A DNA stretch of 64,000 nucleotides. It comes from CAVUAF01 sp963739375 (GTDB taxonomy: Bacteria; Acidobacteriota; Terriglobia; Terriglobales; Acidobacteriaceae). The position numbers and the translations under genes were made by a program. The DNA is taken from positions 96,899 to 160,898 of the forward strand of contig CAVUAF010000024.1 of the NCBI GenBank assembly GCA_963739375.1. Direction: 5' to 3'. Under the pieces are notes generated by a model. It was given only the letters and a program-made list of their open reading frames with translations, made no database searches and was not told the DNA's origin. Within the stretch, counting starts at the first letter, position 1; every line of letters starts with the position of its first letter. Shown piece after piece: positions 63,591 to 64,000 of this stretch.

Positions 63591-64000
63591 ATGAAGTTTC
63601 ACAACAACAACCAAAGCAACAGCAACCGCAATGGCAACGGCAAGACCACGCAGGATTTGGTCGCCGCCAACATTCAGTTCCTCATCGAGCAGTTGGAGTC
63701 AGGACGCAGCGAGGTTCTGACCCAGTACCTCAGCGCGATGGCGCGCTTCCACAAATACTCCTTCGGCAACATCCTGCTGATTGCCCGACAGAAGCCCGGC
63801 GCTACCCACGTTGCGGGAATCTGGGCATGGAATCAGCTTGGACGCAGAGTGAGGCGCGGCGAAAAAGGCATCCAGATTTTTGCTCCGATGGTGGGGAAGA
63901 AGCGCAATCCTGCCTCCGCCGAAACCAGCCCATCCAGCGAAGCCGGAACGTCTGATGCGAAGGACTCCCAGCCCCGCAAGATTGCGATGGAGTTGGTGGG
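63591..64000 (+). CDS. ArdC-like anti-restriction / ssDNA-binding protein (partial)
   Basis: 136 residues visible from ATG 63591, cut by the right edge; GGAAGGG lies upstream. After an Asn/Gln-rich start, residues 20-100 match the N-terminal ssDNA-binding (DUF1738/ArdC) domain: FLIEQLESGRSEVLTQYLSA, cited by its ends, RFHKYSFGNILLIARQ, and GIWAWNQLGRRVRRGEKGIQIFAP. In complete family members a zinc metallopeptidase domain follows. ArdC proteins protect incoming plasmid or ICE DNA from restriction, so this gene suggests that the island is, or derives from, a conjugative or mobilisable element. Confidence 0.85.
   Translation, partial: MKFHNNNQSNSNRNGNGKTTQDLVAANIQFLIEQLESGRSEVLTQYLSAMARFHKYSFGNILLIARQKPGATHVAGIWAWNQLGRRVRRGEKGIQIFAPMVGKKRNPASAETSPSSEAGTSDAKDSQPRKIAMELV

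Noticed and set aside
63524..63955. A 143-residue basic protein overlapping the ArdC-like gene
   Set aside because: Gln/Arg low-complexity translation in the wrong frame; the frame from 63591 gives a recognisable ArdC N-terminal domain.

Overview
The window reads as chromosomal DNA of a high-GC, Gram-negative soil-type bacterium, most likely an Acidobacteriota (inference). The pointers are a decaheme cytochrome with an MtrB/PioB-type barrel, a coiled-coil porin inside a pst operon, plant-polymer glycosidases with Tat or Sec signals, and Ig/IPT/FG-GAP lipoproteins. No rRNA gene, intact tRNA gene or CRISPR array is visible. Several genes (an aldehyde dehydrogenase, mreB, the arabinose isomerase/kinase/symporter block and hydroxyproline epimerase) carry single-base insertions and deletions although their protein sequence is otherwise well conserved. 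That pattern fits unpolished sequence better than old pseudogenes.

Layout, left half. 1-2751: partial aminotransferase and a broken aldehyde dehydrogenase. 2991-8294: a FecR-like protein, mreB (frameshifted), mreC, mreD and a family-2 glycosyltransferase. 8659-12481: a two-gene porin-cytochrome module (decaheme cytochrome plus outer-membrane barrel) for electron transfer across the outer membrane. 12588-19804: a complete phosphate-uptake cluster on the minus strand (phoU2, pstS, porin, pstC, pstA, pstB, phoU1) with three matching Pho-box-like direct repeats. 20045-22628: three poorly known genes.

22696-41905 is the first highlight. A leftward block (GH127 beta-L-arabinofuranosidase, GH27 alpha-galactosidase, aldose epimerase, GH51 alpha-L-arabinofuranosidase, AraD, sodium symporter, fucose-isomerase-type arabinose isomerase, ribulokinase, HAD phosphatase) is separated by only about 45 bp from a rightward block encoding all four steps of trans-4-hydroxy-proline catabolism to 2-oxoglutarate. 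Together these match the two halves of plant extensin-type hydroxyproline-rich glycoproteins, the arabinose/galactose decorations and the hydroxyproline backbone.

41906 to the right end is accessory DNA. Two exact 45-bp copies of the 3' half of a tRNA-Lys(CTT) gene (41964-42008 and 44904-44948) look like att scars of tandem integration. The right-hand element has visibly lower GC. It carries a possible restriction-modification locus with two related HNH nucleases and two adenine methyltransferases plus a small ribbon-helix-helix regulator. Next come an ECF sigma factor, a leftward operon (XRE-ImmA metallopeptidase, PIN-like protein, RecB-nuclease/DEDD/SF1 helicase, small membrane protein), and a divergent rightward operon. 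The rightward operon encodes a ubiquitin-like beta-grasp protein, a JAMM peptidase and a ThiF-type E1. A GHKL-ATPase/DUF3883-like protein follows, and an ArdC-like anti-restriction gene preceded by a strong hairpin runs off the right edge. The ubiquitin-like module without a recognisable E2, set among defence-type genes, is the best candidate for an undescribed system.
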